Below, piece by piece: positions 9,984 to 18,665 of a stretch of DNA of 64,000 bases. The notes below the pieces were generated by a model. It was not told where the DNA came from and did not search any database. It was given only the letters and a program-made list of their open reading frames with translations. The stretch spans positions 7,863 through 71,862 of the forward strand of contig CAVZQE010000007.1 of NCBI GenBank assembly GCA_963777325.1, in the 5' to 3' direction. The stretch comes from JAFAXA01 sp963777325 (lineage in GTDB: Bacteria > Pseudomonadota > Alphaproteobacteria > Acetobacterales > Acetobacteraceae). Position numbers and translations under genes: made by a program. Position 1 is the first letter of the stretch; each line of letters begins with the position of its first letter.

Positions 9984-10385
9984 CCTTGACCGACCGGCGG
10001 TAAGCGTCCGTTCTGTTGCCCCCTGATGCACAGCCCTTAACGGAGAGTTAGAGCAGTCACGTCAGTTGTAAATTGCCAGTGTAGACGGACACACCGGTGG
10101 GTTGCGAGGATCAGGGGCGGCAGGAGCGCGGGTGGTTCGGCCACGGCCACCGCTCCGGGGACGCCGAAGGACGCACTGGGCGGCGGCGCCTCGGCGCGGG
10201 CGATGTCGCCAGGCTTATTCGGGCGGCCGCTCAAGGCGTCATCGGCTCGTTGCCGCCGTCCTGCGGGCGCGGGCGGAAGCGCAGTGCGCGGCAGGCCATC
10301 TGGCGCGCTTAAACCGAGGCGATGACCGCCTGGAGCAACGGCACCCGGCTTCCGATACCCAGGTGGCGAACAGCCATGCGTGCGT
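9975..10385 (+). repeat. Left copy of decayed direct repeat flanking the MFS gene
   Basis: This stretch has no intact gene. It aligns, with substitutions and small indels, to 12168-12497 in the same orientation. Shared blocks include CGTCCGTTCTGTTGCC, TGATGCACAGCC, GGATCAGGGGCGGCAG, GCGGAAGCGCAGTGCG and CCGCCTGGAGC. At 10362-10385 it also carries a fragment (minus strand, residues HAWLF) of the secreted protein that is intact at 12613-13104. The left copy therefore lost most of that gene. It stops at the MFS gene end. Confidence 0.7.
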
Positions 10386-10398
10386 CGTTTTCGGGAGG

Positions 10399-11844
10399 CT
10401 ACATGTCCTCCAGTTCTCGGCCGCGTGTCTCTCGGACGGCGCGCCAGACGAAAATGAGGGACAAGAAGGCCATCGCCGCGTAGATGCCATAGGCGAACCC
10501 CAGGCCCGCGGAAGCAAGTAGGGGAAAAGTCTGCGAGACGATGAAGTTCGCGATCCATTGGGCCGCTGCCGCGACCGCGAGCGCGTAAGCGCGGATACGG
10601 TTGTTGAACATCTCTCCAAGCAACACCCACACGACCGGTCCCCAGCTCATGCCGAAGAAGACGACGTAGAGATTGGCCGCGAGAACCGCGACCGTGCCGG
10701 CGGTGGAGCTGAGAACCGGCATGGCGGCGGCGGCGCCGGTGGCTTCGGTCGGGGCGGTGCCGAAAATATAGGCCATCGTGCCCAGGGTCGCCGCCATGCC
10801 GATCGAGCCGATGAGAAGCAGCGGCTTGCGTCCGATGCGGTCGACCAGGACGATCGCGATGATCGTGGTGACGATGTTCGTGACCGACGTAATGACGGTG
10901 ATCGCCAGCGAGTTGGCCTCGGTGAAGCCGACAGCCTGCCACAGCACCGACGAGTAGTAGAAAATCACGTTGATCCCGACGAACTGCTGGAACACCGAAA
11001 GCAGGATGCCGACCCAGACGATCGGCAGCAGGCCCAGCGCCGGCCCGCGCAGATCGCTGAGCGACTGCTTGGTTTCCCGCTGCATCGTCTGGTGGATCTC
11101 GGCGACCTTGACTTCGGGCGGCGGTCTGCGGCTGACGTAGTGGCCGAGTATGTGGGCGGCCTCGGCAAAGCGGTGCTTAGCGACCAGGTAGCGCGGTGAT
11201 TCCGGGATCATCCCCGCCAGCACGCCGTAGGCGAGGGCGGGCACCGCTTCGGAGATGAACATCCATCGCCATGCATTGAGCCCGAACCACAAGGGATGGC
11301 TCGCCCCGCCGGCTGTCGTCGCGAGCGCGTAATCCACCAGCAGCGCCGCGAATATCCCGACGACGATCGCCATCTGCTGCAAGGAGCCGAGCTGGCCGCG
11401 CAGGCGGGCAGGAGAGATCTCGGCGATATAGGCCGGGGCGATAACGCTCGCGGCGCCGACGGCGAGGCCGCCCACGATCCGGAAGAAGGTCAGGGACCAG
11501 ATGTCCCAGGGCAGCCCGGCTCCGATGCCGCTGATGAAGAAGAGCACGGCGGCCACCTGCATGACCACGATACGCCCGTACCGGTCCGCGATCGGCCCGG
11601 CGAACCAGGCGCCGACGGCGGACCCCAGAAGGGCGCTCGCCACGGAGAACCCGAGCAGCCCGGCGCCGACCTTGGACCATTCCTGAATGGCGCTGACCGC
11701 GCCATTGATGACGGCCGTATCGTATCCGAAGAGAAATCCGCCCAGGGCGGCGGTCGCCGCCACCAAGACGATGCGTCCGACCGGGGGCGCGTGCCCATGA
11801 GCGCCGGGGGAGTCGAAGTCGCCGCCTGTTGCCTGGCCGCTCAT
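10399..11844 (-). CDS. MFS sugar-porter family transporter
   Basis: A 481-residue inner-membrane transporter of the major facilitator superfamily, sugar porter branch (XylE/GlcP/galactose-type). Twelve hydrophobic segments are expected. Family motifs: GGFLFGYDTAVINGA in helix 1, DRYGRI and PESPRYL after helix 6, and DRIGRKPLL in the second half, plus FQQFVGINVIFYYSSVLW, the sugar-binding helix-7 motif. A proton symport mechanism is typical. GGGAGG precedes ATG 11844. The gene is bracketed by decayed direct repeats and has no metabolic partner nearby, so its sugar is unknown. Confidence 0.9.
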   Translation of the reverse strand: MSGQATGGDFDSPGAHGHAPPVGRIVLVAATAALGGFLFGYDTAVINGAVSAIQEWSKVGAGLLGFSVASALLGSAVGAWFAGPIADRYGRIVVMQVAAVLFFISGIGAGLPWDIWSLTFFRIVGGLAVGAASVIAPAYIAEISPARLRGQLGSLQQMAIVVGIFAALLVDYALATTAGGASHPLWFGLNAWRWMFISEAVPALAYGVLAGMIPESPRYLVAKHRFAEAAHILGHYVSRRPPPEVKVAEIHQTMQRETKQSLSDLRGPALGLLPIVWVGILLSVFQQFVGINVIFYYSSVLWQAVGFTEANSLAITVITSVTNIVTTIIAIVLVDRIGRKPLLLIGSIGMAATLGTMAYIFGTAPTEATGAAAAMPVLSSTAGTVAVLAANLYVVFFGMSWGPVVWVLLGEMFNNRIRAYALAVAAAAQWIANFIVSQTFPLLASAGLGFAYGIYAAMAFLSLIFVWRAVRETRGRELEDM

Positions 11845-12063
11845 TCTGCTGTTCCTCCCGACGGCGAACGCGTTCTCGCTGGCTCTCCGGATATCTCACG
11901 CGAACCGCTGGAACTTACGCCGGGCGGCACGTGCTTGAAACAAGAGCGTACGCGATAATCACCATCGGTTGCAACCGGCGTCTCGGAAAGCTCCCGGACG
12001 CCGCTCCGGACTGGCGGCGGCGGATCGCGAAGCAGGAGCCGGACCCGGCCGGAAGAGCCGCGA
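11845..12063. other. Intergenic stretch upstream of MFS gene
   Basis: Divergent leader of the MFS gene. I see no convincing gene, and the ORFs here are short, without ribosome sites or family features. It merges into the fragment cluster that starts at 12064. Any MFS promoter would be here; none is close to consensus. Confidence 0.4.
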
Positions 12064-12102
12064 TCAGCGTCCGGGTGAGGGAATGAGCGGATAGGGAAGT
12101 CG
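12064..12102 (-). pseudogene. C-terminal fragment of the secreted unknown protein
   Basis: On the minus strand this reads LPYPLIPSPGR then stop, nearly the same as the last residues (FPYPLIRCPGR) of the intact gene at 12613-13104. The DNA also matches (about 42 bp, few substitutions). It is a second, detached end of the same gene family, so this locus once held another copy. Confidence 0.65.
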
Positions 12103-12224
12103 GCGCCGGTCGCGGCGGCATCGGCCTGTCGGTCGCCCGCAACATCCTGGGCGCCCACGGCGGCGTGACCTTGGCCGACCGGGTGATGGGCGGCGTGCGG
12201 GCGTCCGTTCTGTTGCCGGTTTGA
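12102..12224 (+). pseudogene. C-terminal remnant of a sensor histidine kinase
   Basis: The plus strand reads GAGRGGIGLSVARNILGAHG and then GVTLADRVMGGVRASVLLPV and stop. This is the G2-box and C-terminal end of a HATPase_c domain of a two-component sensor kinase. No upstream kinase sequence is in frame, so it is an orphan tail. A shorter, stop-containing copy of its last segment lies at 9978-10027 at the head of the left repeat. Confidence 0.7.
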
Positions 12225-12497
12225 TGCACAGCCTTCGATGGAGCGAAGGAGCGATCACGTTAGTTTGGCAACTACTGCAAACGGAGACGCCGGGAGGTTG
12301 GGAGGATCAGGGGCGGCAGCAGCGCGGGTGCTTCGACCACGGCACGGCTCCGGAGACACAGAAGGACTCACCAGGCGGCGGCGCCTCGTGGCCGTCACTG
12401 CGGGCGCGTGCGGAAGCGCAGTGCGTGGCAGGCAATCTGACTGGGCGTTGGCCGCCTGGAGCCGCGCCAGCCAGCTTCCGCCGGCCGAGTTCGCCGA
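12168..12497 (+). repeat. Right copy of decayed direct repeat
   Basis: The counterpart of 9975-10350. It starts inside the histidine-kinase tail and runs through non-coding DNA to the 3' side of the secreted-protein gene. The homology resumes at 12966-12990 inside that gene, matching 10362-10385. Order and orientation are the same as in the left copy, so the pair is an ancient direct duplication. Confidence 0.7.
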
Positions 12498-12612
12498 GCG
12501 CTTACAATAGCGCGCTCGAAAGGGGCAGGCGGGCCTGCCCGCCACGACTTCTGATTTCATCACCTCCGACCTGCAATGGCGGCAGCAGGAGTGTTCGTGA
12601 CCCGCGCGCAGG

Positions 12613-13104
12613 TCAGCGCCCGGGGCAGCGAATGAGCGGGTAGGGAAAGTCGGCGCAGTGCGGGAAGGTGATCTCGTTGTCCGTCTTGCGCTCGACATGC
12701 AGGACGTCGGGTCCGTCCGCGCAGCCGAAGCCTTGCGCGCTCGGGCCATCCCCGAGCCCGAGCGGTCCGGAGGGCGCGGGCATGGCTTGGGCGAAGCGGA
12801 ATTCGGCCCCGTTCGGCCCGGTGCGCGCGCTTTCGATCACCCGCTGGGCGTATAGCTCCGAGGTCAGCGTCGCCCGGAGTACGACATCGCGCGTGAAGAT
12901 CACGACGGGTTGCGACAGGCAGGCCTGCGCCGAGACCCCGGAGGGAGTCGGGAAGATGCCGCCCGTCCAGGTGCCGAACAGCCACGCATGCGGCGGCTGC
13001 GGCGGCTGCGACGGAGTGGGCGGCGGAGCGGCCAGGACGCTCGCCGGCAGGGCGGCCAGGGCCAGGAGGGCCGCTGCAAGCGGAAGGGTCTTGGTGCGCT
13101 TCAT
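12613..13104 (-). CDS. Secreted protein of unknown function
   Basis: A 163-residue protein with a clear Sec signal peptide (MKRTKTLPLAAALLALAALP, cleavage likely after SVLA), a Pro-rich linker (PPPTPSQPPQPP), then a small domain HAWLFGTWTGGIFPT ... ACLSQPVVIFTRDVVLRATL ... FPYPLIRCPGR. Three cysteines remain in the mature part. I do not recognise the family. Fragments of the same gene occur at 10362-10385 and 12064-12102, so it belongs to a locally duplicated and decayed set. Probably periplasmic. Confidence 0.7.
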   Translation of the reverse strand: MKRTKTLPLAAALLALAALPASVLAAPPPTPSQPPQPPHAWLFGTWTGGIFPTPSGVSAQACLSQPVVIFTRDVVLRATLTSELYAQRVIESARTGPNGAEFRFAQAMPAPSGPLGLGDGPSAQGFGCADGPDVLHVERKTDNEITFPHCADFPYPLIRCPGR

Positions 13105-13238
13105 CCTGATCCTCGCTGCCCGTTCACGACGGCGCGGACCATAGCGGCCCGGCGCCGATGCTCAACGGACAATTATTGTATCCGGCGTTTCATGCGTGGC
13201 AGAAACCGCCCCGGGCCAGCCGCCCGCAAGGAGCCTCC

Positions 13239-13817
13239 ATGCTGCGCCGCCTCTACGACCGCGTTCTCGCTTTGGCCGCGAGCCCGCGCGCCGCCTGGTG
13301 GTTGGCGGCGATCAGCTTCGCCGAGAGCAGCTTCTTTCCGGTACCGCCGGACGCGCTGCTGATCCCGATGGTGCTGGCGCGGCCGCAGCGGGCGTGGCGC
13401 CTCGCGGCGATCTGCACGCTTGCGAGCGTCGCCGGGGGCCTGCTCGGCTACACGATCGGTCATGCCCTGTTCGAGCAGCTGGCCGGGCCGCTGATACGCC
13501 TCTACGGCTACGGGCCGCGCTTCGAGGCGTTCAAGGCGCTGTATGCCGAGTACGGGGTCTGGGTCATTCTCATCAAGGGACTGACGCCGATCCCGTTCAA
13601 GATCGTGACCATCGCCTCGGGCGCGGCCGGCTACAGCCTGCCCGCCTTCATCGTCGCCTGCGCAATCACGCGCGGCGCGCGGTTCTTCCTGGTCGCGGCT
13701 CTGCTGCGACGGTTTGGCACGCCGGTCCGCGACTTCATCGAACGGCGGCTGACGCTCATCACCAGCGCCGCGGCCGCCGGCGTGGTCGGCGGGTTTCTGG
13801 TGCTGCGCTTCCTGTAG
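13239..13817 (+). CDS. DedA/VTT-domain membrane protein (YqaA-type)
   Basis: A 192-residue inner-membrane protein of the SNARE-associated/VTT (DedA) superfamily. Seen: FAESSFFPVPPDALLIPMVL (re-entrant loop motif) and GVWVILIKGLTPIPFKIVTIASGAAGYS, the conserved arginine-poor YqaA variant. DedA proteins act in membrane homeostasis and lipid-carrier flipping; which lipid is unknown here. ATG 13239 is chosen because AAGGAG lies just before it. It ends 8 bp before the convergent cysE. Confidence 0.85.
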   Translation: MLRRLYDRVLALAASPRAAWWLAAISFAESSFFPVPPDALLIPMVLARPQRAWRLAAICTLASVAGGLLGYTIGHALFEQLAGPLIRLYGYGPRFEAFKALYAEYGVWVILIKGLTPIPFKIVTIASGAAGYSLPAFIVACAITRGARFFLVAALLRRFGTPVRDFIERRLTLITSAAAAGVVGGFLVLRFL

Positions 13818-13825
13818 CGCCGCCG

Positions 13826-14746
13826 TCAGATCGTGTAGTTGAACCGCTCGTAGGAGAGTTCGTCGAGGATCTGGTCCATGCTGCGGGCCGGCTCGTCGGG
13901 CGTCTTGCCCCGCACCGGCCGGGCGGGCACGCCCGCCACCGTGGTGTGCGCGGGCACCGCGGCGAGCACGACCGATCCGGCCGCGACGCGGGCGTTTTCG
14001 CCGATCTCGATGTTGCCCAGGATCTTGGCACCCGCGCCGATCATCGCCCCCCGGCGGATCTTCGGGTGGCGCTCTCCGCACTCCTTGCCCGTGCCCCCAA
14101 GCGTCACGTCCTGCAGCAGCGAGACGTTGTCCTCGATGACGGCGGTCGCGCCGACAACGAGACCGGTCGCATGGTCGAGGAAGATGCCGCGGCCGATGCG
14201 GGCGGCCGGGTGAATGTCCGTCTGGAACACCTCCGAGCAGCGGCTTTGCAAGTAGAGGGCGAAATCCCGCTCGCCCGTCCCCCACAGCCAATGCGTCAGC
14301 CGATGCGCCTGGATGGCGTGGAAGCCCTTGAAATAGAGAAAGGGCTCGATCAGCCGGTCGCAGGCCGGGTCGCGCTCGAACACGGCCATGATGTCGGCCT
14401 TCAGCCCGTCCGCGATGTCGGGCAACTCGCGCGCCGCGCGGTGGAAGGCCTGAAGGATGAGCGACTGCGAGATGACGTCGTTCTTCAGCCGGCCGGCAAT
14501 GCGATGGAACATCGCCGCCTCGAAACTCGGCTGGTTGATGATCGAATCAAGGAACAGCGGTGCCAGCATCGGCGCGGCGGCATAGGCCTCCTCGGCCTCC
14601 CGGCGCAGCCGGCGCCACAGCTCGTCCGATCCCGCGTCCTGGCGGTCGGGCGACACCACGGAAAGATGGCTCAGTCTGGAACGAAGCACAGGCGCGTCTC
14701 CCCGCAGCGGCGAAATGGTAAATGCGCCGCAAACGGCCCGGTTCAA
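13826..14746 (-). CDS. cysE: Serine O-acetyltransferase
   Basis: Acetylates L-serine with acetyl-CoA, the committed step of cysteine synthesis. A 306-residue protein with the SATase N-terminal helical domain (about 40-170) and a C-terminal left-handed beta-helix of hexapeptide repeats: DHATGLVVGATAVIEDNVSLLQDVTLGGTGK (catalytic His in DHATG) and RRGAMIGAGAKILGNIEIG. The first 25 or so residues are not conserved in the family, so translation may begin later, for example at the GTG of VLRSRLSHL. No sulfur genes are adjacent. Confidence 0.93.
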   Translation of the reverse strand: MNRAVCGAFTISPLRGDAPVLRSRLSHLSVVSPDRQDAGSDELWRRLRREAEEAYAAAPMLAPLFLDSIINQPSFEAAMFHRIAGRLKNDVISQSLILQAFHRAARELPDIADGLKADIMAVFERDPACDRLIEPFLYFKGFHAIQAHRLTHWLWGTGERDFALYLQSRCSEVFQTDIHPAARIGRGIFLDHATGLVVGATAVIEDNVSLLQDVTLGGTGKECGERHPKIRRGAMIGAGAKILGNIEIGENARVAAGSVVLAAVPAHTTVAGVPARPVRGKTPDEPARSMDQILDELSYERFNYTI

Positions 14747-14856
14747 TATGCGGGCGGCCGATGGCGGCCGTGCAGGTCGCGCCCGAGGGCGAGAGAGCGG
14801 GCAAACCGGCGCGCGGGGCCGCTCGTTCAGGCCGGGAACGGGGAGGGGAGCCTGTC

Positions 14857-15258
14857 ATGAGCGCCATGCTGATCGCGTCGTCGCCGGTCGAGATCGAGGC
14901 CCGCGCGGACCAGGCCGCCCTGGCCGCCGACGCCCGCGCGGCGGCGCTGCGTCTGTTTCACGACCTGACCAGCCACCTCGAGCTCACCCCGCCGGTTCTG
15001 GACGCCGAGGGCGGTGAGGACTGGCCGCGCCAGCGCTTCTATTTCGGCCGGGCGGACGGCGAAATCCGGCATCTGCTCGCGGCCCTGCGGACCGGCCCGC
15101 AGACTTCCGAAGTGGCGCCGGGCGGTAATCGGGCAGACGACGCCGCGCGCACGCTGTTCATTGTGGGAGACGACGACGACTTCGCGGGCGTGCTCGTCGC
15201 CTGCGCCGACCCCGCGCAGATGCGGGACATCGCCACCGGGCTGGAACGCGCGCCCTGA
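14857..15258 (+). CDS. Hypothetical protein
   Basis: A 133-residue acidic soluble protein starting MSAMLIASSPVEIEARADQA, behind GGGGAGGGG, with no signal or membrane segment. It contains a helical Ala-rich first half and a short DDDDFAGVLVACADP segment. I recognise no domain. It is divergent from cysE with a 110-bp shared upstream region. Function unknown. Confidence 0.55.
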   Translation: MSAMLIASSPVEIEARADQAALAADARAAALRLFHDLTSHLELTPPVLDAEGGEDWPRQRFYFGRADGEIRHLLAALRTGPQTSEVAPGGNRADDAARTLFIVGDDDDFAGVLVACADPAQMRDIATGLERAP

Positions 15259-15339
15259 CCACGCCCCTCGCCCGATCCGATCCGACCGACAGCAAACGCA
15301 CGATCGGGATGGGTGGCTGCCGATCCGGCACGCTGTCGA

Positions 15340-15831
15340 TCACCGCCCCTGTCCGGATTTGAGCACGTTGATCTTGCCGCTCGGCTCCAGCACGATCAGG
15401 CGGGTATCGGCGACGCTCTCGACGCCCGACTGGCGCAGCGCTTCGTTCAGGTCGTATTCGCTGACCGCGTCGCGCAGCATCGCGTCACGGAGCGCCTCGC
15501 CGTCGCGCGCCAGGTGGACCGGCGAGCCCTCGACGACGCTGGACACCCAACGCACGCGCGAGGCGAGTTGAGCCAGAATCCAGTGCAGCGTCATCAGCAG
15601 GGTCGTCGCTGCCAAGGTGCCGACCAGGGCTGCACTGCCGGTCAAGGCGCGGCTCAGGTTGGAGCCGACGATCACCGAGACGATGATGTCGAGGGCCGAC
15701 CACTTGCCGAACACGCGCCGCCCGGCGATCCGGACGACGGCGAGGCCGTACGCGAAGATCAACACGGCCCGCGCGCATTCCTGCCACCAGATGATCGGAC
15801 CGGACGAACCGAAGATGTCGGCGAAGGTCAT
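15340..15831 (-). CDS. DUF421 membrane protein (YetF/YcaP-like)
   Basis: A 163-residue protein with three hydrophobic helices in the first 90 residues and a DUF421-type cytoplasmic tail. Motifs: YGLAVVRIAGRRVFGKWSALDIIVSVIVGS (R-GRR-x-GK then D-IV-I-GS) are typical of the family. The tail has DAVSEYDLNEALRQSGVESV and VLEPSGKINVL. Its biochemical role is not established. ATG 15831 lies 8 bp after the prpE stop on the same strand, suggesting an operon. Confidence 0.85.
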   Translation of the reverse strand: MTFADIFGSSGPIIWWQECARAVLIFAYGLAVVRIAGRRVFGKWSALDIIVSVIVGSNLSRALTGSAALVGTLAATTLLMTLHWILAQLASRVRWVSSVVEGSPVHLARDGEALRDAMLRDAVSEYDLNEALRQSGVESVADTRLIVLEPSGKINVLKSGQGR

Positions 15832-15839
15832 CTGATCCG

Positions 15840-17741
15840 TCACCTCTCGTCGCTGCGGGAGGCGAGGGCGCGGGCGATCTCTTCCAGCGCCGCCGGATCC
15901 TCGATCGTCGGCGGCACCGGCGGCGTTTCCCCGTCGGCGAGGCGGCGGATGCTCGCCCGCAGGATCTTGCCCGACCGCGTTTTCGGCAGTCGCGCGACTA
16001 CCCGCGCCTCGCGGAACGCGGCAATTGGGCCGATCCGCGCGCGCACCAAGGCCACCAGCTCCGCCGCGACTTCGCTCTCGGGGCGCGCGACCCCCGCCTT
16101 CAGCACCACGAGGCCGACCGGCGCCTGGCCCTTGAGCGGGTCGGCGGCGCCCACCACCGCGCATTCCGCGACGTCCGGGTGCGAGGCGAGCACCTCCTCC
16201 ATCGCCCCGGTCGAGAGGCGGTGGCCGGCGACGTTGATGACGTCGTCCGTGCGGCCCATCACGGACACGTCGCCGCTCGCCGCGATGATCCCGGCGTCGC
16301 CCGAGCGATACCAGCCGGGGAAGTCCGTGAGATAAGCGGCGCGATAGCCGTCGTCGTTTTGCCACAAGGTCGGGGCGCAGCCGGGCGGCAGCGGCAGCCG
16401 CACGCAGAGATTGGCGGTCTCGCCCTCCGGCACGCGCGCGCCTGACTCGTCGAGAGCGGCAAGATCGTAGCCGGGGCAGGGACGCCCGCCCGATCCGGGG
16501 TTCCGCGGGAACAGCCCGAGGCCGCGGAAGCCGGCGGTGATCGCCCAGCCGGTCTCCGTCTGCCACCAGTGATCGATCACGGGCTTCTGCAAGCGCTCGG
16601 CCGCCCAGAGCGCCGTCGGCGGGTCGCAGCGCTCGCCGGCGAGGAACAGCGCCTCGAGCCGGGAGAGGTCGTGCCGCGCCAGGTGGGCGCCATCCGGGTC
16701 CTGCTGCTTGATCGCCCGCAGCGCGGTCGGCGCGGTGAACAGCACCTGCGCGCCGTGCTCGGAAGCGACCCGCCAGAACGCGCCGGGATCGGGCGTGCCG
16801 ACCGGCTTGCCCTCGTACATGACGGTCGTGCAGCCGCGCAGCAGCGGCCCGTAGACGATGTAGCTGTGACCGACCACCCAGCCGACATCGGAAGCGGTCC
16901 ACATGACGTCGCCCGCGTCGAGGCCGTATACCATCTTGATCGAGTTGTGCAGCGCGACCGCGTGGCCGCCATTGTCGCGCACCACGCCCTTCGGCTTCCC
17001 GGTCGTGCCGGACGTGTAGAGGATGTAGAGCGGGTCGGTCGCCAGGACCGGCACCGGCTCGTGCGGCGCGGCCCGGTCCAGGCTCTCCGCGAAATCGTGG
17101 TCGCGGCCCGGCGTCAGCTCCGCCCGCAGGGCCGGGCGTTGCAGGACGAGGCAGGCGCTCGGCTTGTGCGGCGAGAGCGCGATCGCCGCGTCGAGCAGCG
17201 GCTTGTAGGCGACGACCCGCCCGGGCTCCAGGCCGCAGGAGGCGGAGACGATCAGCACCGGCTCTGCGCCCTCGATCCGGGCCGCGAGTTCGGCCGCCGC
17301 GAAGCCGCCGAACACGACCGAGTGGATCGCGCCCAGGCGCGCGCAGGCGAGCATCGCCATCGCCGCTTCCGGCACCATCGGCATGTAGATCACGACGCGG
17401 TCGCCGCGCTTCACGCCGAGCGCCGCGAGCGCCCCGGCCAGCCGCGCCACGCGATCGAGCAGGGCGGCGTAGGTGAAGGTCTCGCGGCGCGCCTCCATGG
17501 CGCTGTCCCAGATCAGGGCGGCCTGCCCGCCGCGCCCGGCGGCGACGTGCCGGTCGAGGCAATTGGCGCAGGTATTCAGTTCGCCGCCGGGAAACCAGCG
17601 CCCGAACGGGCCGGAGCCGGGGTCGAACGGCCGGTCCCACCGCCGCGTCCACGCGATGCCGGCGGCGGCCTGCTCCCACCACCCCTCGGGGTCGCGCCGC
17701 CATGCATCATAGACCCGGCCGTATTCCGTCTCGGTCGGCAT
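15840..17741 (-). CDS. prpE: Propionyl-CoA synthetase
   Basis: An acyl-AMP-forming enzyme of 633 residues that activates propionate (or acetate and other short acids) to its CoA ester in the cytosol. ANL-family motifs: YILYTSGTTGKPKGVV (P-loop), WWQTETGWAITAGFRGLGLFP, GWYRSGDAGIIAASGDVSVMGRTDDVINVAGHRL and the C-terminal PKTRSGKILR with the regulatory lysine. The N-terminal ACS domain begins GRVYDAWRRDPEGWWEQAA. PrpE is preferred over Acs from the shorter length and motif wording. ATG 17741 follows GGGGAG. No methylcitrate-cycle genes are present. Confidence 0.85.
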   Translation of the reverse strand: MPTETEYGRVYDAWRRDPEGWWEQAAAGIAWTRRWDRPFDPGSGPFGRWFPGGELNTCANCLDRHVAAGRGGQAALIWDSAMEARRETFTYAALLDRVARLAGALAALGVKRGDRVVIYMPMVPEAAMAMLACARLGAIHSVVFGGFAAAELAARIEGAEPVLIVSASCGLEPGRVVAYKPLLDAAIALSPHKPSACLVLQRPALRAELTPGRDHDFAESLDRAAPHEPVPVLATDPLYILYTSGTTGKPKGVVRDNGGHAVALHNSIKMVYGLDAGDVMWTASDVGWVVGHSYIVYGPLLRGCTTVMYEGKPVGTPDPGAFWRVASEHGAQVLFTAPTALRAIKQQDPDGAHLARHDLSRLEALFLAGERCDPPTALWAAERLQKPVIDHWWQTETGWAITAGFRGLGLFPRNPGSGGRPCPGYDLAALDESGARVPEGETANLCVRLPLPPGCAPTLWQNDDGYRAAYLTDFPGWYRSGDAGIIAASGDVSVMGRTDDVINVAGHRLSTGAMEEVLASHPDVAECAVVGAADPLKGQAPVGLVVLKAGVARPESEVAAELVALVRARIGPIAAFREARVVARLPKTRSGKILRASIRRLADGETPPVPPTIEDPAALEEIARALASRSDER

Positions 17742-17811
17742 CGCGTCGCTCTCCCCGGAGTGGCGTCTTTCGCCGGATCTGGCACACGGGCGGCCCGGGA
17801 GCGCAAGGCCG

Positions 17812-18606
17812 CTAACGCGGCGCCGGCCCCGCTTCGAGGGAAGCGAGGTTCTGCCGCGCGAGAGCGGCGGCCGGCGCTTCGGGCGCGAGCGCGATCGTCC
17901 GCTCCCAGTCGGTGCGCGCGCCCGCCAGGTTGCCCCGCCGTTCGCGCACGATGCCCCGCTCGAGCAGCGCATCGGAATTGTCCGGATCGAGCGCGACGGC
18001 GCGGTCGATATCCTCCTGCGCCCGGTCCAGCCTTCCTTCCTTCCGCCACGCGGCGGCGCGGAAGACCAGAGCGTCCGCCCTGTTGGGGGCAAGGGCGAGC
18101 GCCCGGGTCAGGTCGTCGATCGCGTCCATGTAGCGCTCCATCGTCGCGGCGGCGATCGAGCGATCGATGAGCAGATCCGGATCGTCCGGCGACAGGGAGA
18201 GCGCGAGCGTCGCGTCGCCATAGGCCTGTGCCGCATCGCCGGCCATCAGCCAGGCCTGCACCGCCTGACCGTAGACCGCGGCCCGCGCGAGGCTCGGGGC
18301 CCGGCTCGCCGCCGCGAGTTTTTCCAGCATGTCCGCCCCGGTCTGCGCATGCCCGAGCTCGATCTGCGCCAGCGCCTGACAATGCAGCGCGCCGTCGCCG
18401 CCGCCCGTCGCCTGCCAGGCGTCGGCATAGGCGTTGGCGCCCGCCGGGTCGGTGGAGAGCAGACGCAGGCAGTGCTCGTAGTCCTCGCCTTCGGCAATGC
18501 GCGGCGAGACCGGCGGTACCGGCAGGGCGTTCTCACGCGGCTGGGCAAGGACGGGGCACGCCAGCAGGAGTGCCGCGAGGGCAAGGGCGGGTCCGGAGTT
18601 GGTCAT
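17812..18606 (-). CDS. Periplasmic TPR-repeat protein
   Basis: A 264-residue protein with a signal peptide (MTNSGPALALAALLLACPVL, cleavage after LAQ) and a helical array. The C-terminal half has at least three tetratricopeptide repeats (for example YMDAIDDLTRALALAPNRAD, RLDRAQEDIDRAVALDPDNS, NLAGARTDWERTIALAPEAP). Such arrays mediate protein-protein contacts; no partner can be named. It follows the acyltransferase by 59 bp on the same strand and is followed by prpE. Confidence 0.85.
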   Translation of the reverse strand: MTNSGPALALAALLLACPVLAQPRENALPVPPVSPRIAEGEDYEHCLRLLSTDPAGANAYADAWQATGGGDGALHCQALAQIELGHAQTGADMLEKLAAASRAPSLARAAVYGQAVQAWLMAGDAAQAYGDATLALSLSPDDPDLLIDRSIAAATMERYMDAIDDLTRALALAPNRADALVFRAAAWRKEGRLDRAQEDIDRAVALDPDNSDALLERGIVRERRGNLAGARTDWERTIALAPEAPAAALARQNLASLEAGPAPR

Positions 18607-18665
18607 GACGCGCCTTTTAGGCGGCCCGGCTGAGACGAGCCAGAGGCGGAAGCGGCCGCCCCGGA

